Positions 63,271-64,000 of a stretch of 64,000 bases of DNA are shown in pieces (the stretch's first letter is position 1; each line of letters opens with the position of its first letter). The notes under the pieces were generated by a model. It made no database searches and was not told where the DNA came from. It worked only from the letters and a program-made list of their open reading frames with translations. Source of the stretch: Limosilactobacillus oris (lineage in GTDB: Bacteria > Bacillota > Bacilli > Lactobacillales > Lactobacillaceae). The stretch covers positions 1 through 64,000 of the forward strand of contig NZ_CP104398.1 of assembly GCF_025311495.1 (NCBI RefSeq), given 5' to 3'. The translations under genes and the position numbers were made by a program.

Positions 63271-64000
63271 TGGTATTAAATGAAGAAGAATTAATTCAGA
63301 TTCGTCGCCACCTGCACACCATTCCTGAATTAGCCCTGCATGAAACGGCGACTCACGAGTACCTGCTTCAGGTGATTAAAAGTTTTAAGCAGGACTATCT
63401 GGAAATTAGGGAAACGCCAGAGCTGCCCACCGCCCTGTTTGTACGGGTAAAGGGGACGGCCCCTCGCCGGACGATTGGTTACCGGACAGACATTGACGCC
63501 TTGCCGATTACTGAACAAACGGGGCTTCCTTTTGCGTCGCAGCACCCCGGTGTAATGCACGCTTGTGGTCACGATATCCATATGACGGTGGCCTTAGGGG
63601 TCTTGAACTACTTTGCGGAGCACCAGCCGCAGGACAACCTGCTGTTCTTCTTCCAGCCAGCGGAGGAGAATGACTATGGTGGTAAGCGGGCGTATGAAGC
63701 CGGGCTGTTTGCTGGTAAGTGGCGGCCAGATGAATTTTACGGCCTGCATGACAATCCGGATTTACCTGCCGGCGCAATTGGCTGCCGCTTAGGAACCCTC
63801 TTTGCCGGAACTACGGAAGTTAACATTGATTTAGAGGGGAAGGGCGGCCACGCGGCTTATCCGCAGGACGCAAACGATACGGTAGTCGCTGCCGCAGCAC
63901 TGATTATGCAGGTGCAAACGGTGATTTCCCGTAGCATTGACCCGGTTCAAAGCGGGGTCGTGACCCTGGGCAAAATTCGGGGTGGCGAGATCCGGAACGT
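63270..64000 (+). CDS. N-acetyldiaminopimelate deacetylase, M20 family, N-terminal 243 residues (continues past window)
   Basis: M20 zinc peptidase with IRRHLHTIPELALHE, metal ligands in MHACGHDIHMTVALGV (residues ~90-105) and FQPAEENDYGG. Its place directly after the tetrahydrodipicolinate acetyltransferase, with a one-base overlap, identifies it as the enzyme removing acetyl from N-acetyl-LL-DAP (DapL/DapE-like). The frame is open to the last base of the window, so the C-terminal part is outside. Confidence 0.93.
   Translation, partial: MVLNEEELIQIRRHLHTIPELALHETATHEYLLQVIKSFKQDYLEIRETPELPTALFVRVKGTAPRRTIGYRTDIDALPITEQTGLPFASQHPGVMHACGHDIHMTVALGVLNYFAEHQPQDNLLFFFQPAEENDYGGKRAYEAGLFAGKWRPDEFYGLHDNPDLPAGAIGCRLGTLFAGTTEVNIDLEGKGGHAAYPQDANDTVVAAAALIMQVQTVISRSIDPVQSGVVTLGKIRGGEIRN

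Overview
The window is a stretch of chromosome from a lactic acid bacterium, most likely a Limosilactobacillus (heterofermentative Lactobacillaceae; pontis/panis/oris/vaginalis/reuteri type). The evidence is the 16S rRNA sequence as I remember relatives, a fairly GC-rich coding bias, the gene order of the division/cell-wall cluster, a KxYKxGKxW-type signal peptide, and lactobacillus-typical small genes (DUF3397, DUF4044, DUF1831, DUF1461). The genus call is moderately firm; I do not claim a species.

Layout. Positions 1-6660 carry the tail of the comG pseudopilin operon, a YtxK-type methyltransferase, acetate kinase, a metallophosphoesterase, yutD, a HAD phosphatase, a DUF1461 membrane protein and a convergent dedA. 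Positions 6870-13900 hold a complete rRNA operon (three stacked promoters, 16S-23S-5S, no tRNA in the spacer) followed by a 19-gene tRNA array with an internal duplication and an internal promoter. Positions 14000-21900 hold an ABM-domain protein and a block resembling the Bacillus yjb region: spx, mecA, coiA, a C69 dipeptidase, an inverted spxH/yjbH-like gene, relQ, nadK and an rluD-type pseudouridine synthase. Positions 21900-29000 hold a lactonase-family protein, a large repeat-rich secreted protein of uneven base composition, an RlmA-type methyltransferase, and trmL behind a structured untranslated leader. Positions 29000-48900 hold ftsK, then the dcw cluster (mraZ, rsmH, ftsL, PBP, mraY, murD, murG, divIB, ftsA, ftsZ, sepF, ylmG, ylmH, divIVA), then ileS under an isoleucine T-box. 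Positions 48700-58300 hold a cold-shock protein, a Nudix hydrolase, mtnN, a cysteine desulfurase with mnmA (tRNA thiolation), a histidine phosphatase, a TPR protein, recD2 and prs. Positions 58350-64000 hold lysine/diaminopimelate genes: lysC-dapF on the minus strand, and divergent lysA-dapD/H-N-acetyl-DAP deacetylase behind a lysine riboswitch.

How it works together. Three themes recur: competence and its control (comG, coiA, mecA, spx, spxH), envelope growth and division (dcw cluster with a probable MraZ operator, DAP pathway), and RNA-level control (T-box, lysine riboswitch, an unidentified leader/sRNA before trmL, terminator hairpins overlapping ribosome-binding sites). I saw no prophage, CRISPR array, insertion sequence or defence island. 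The best candidates for something undescribed are the trmL leader RNA, the composite secreted protein with its flanking 15-bp direct repeats, and the hairpin that contains the coiA ribosome-binding site.
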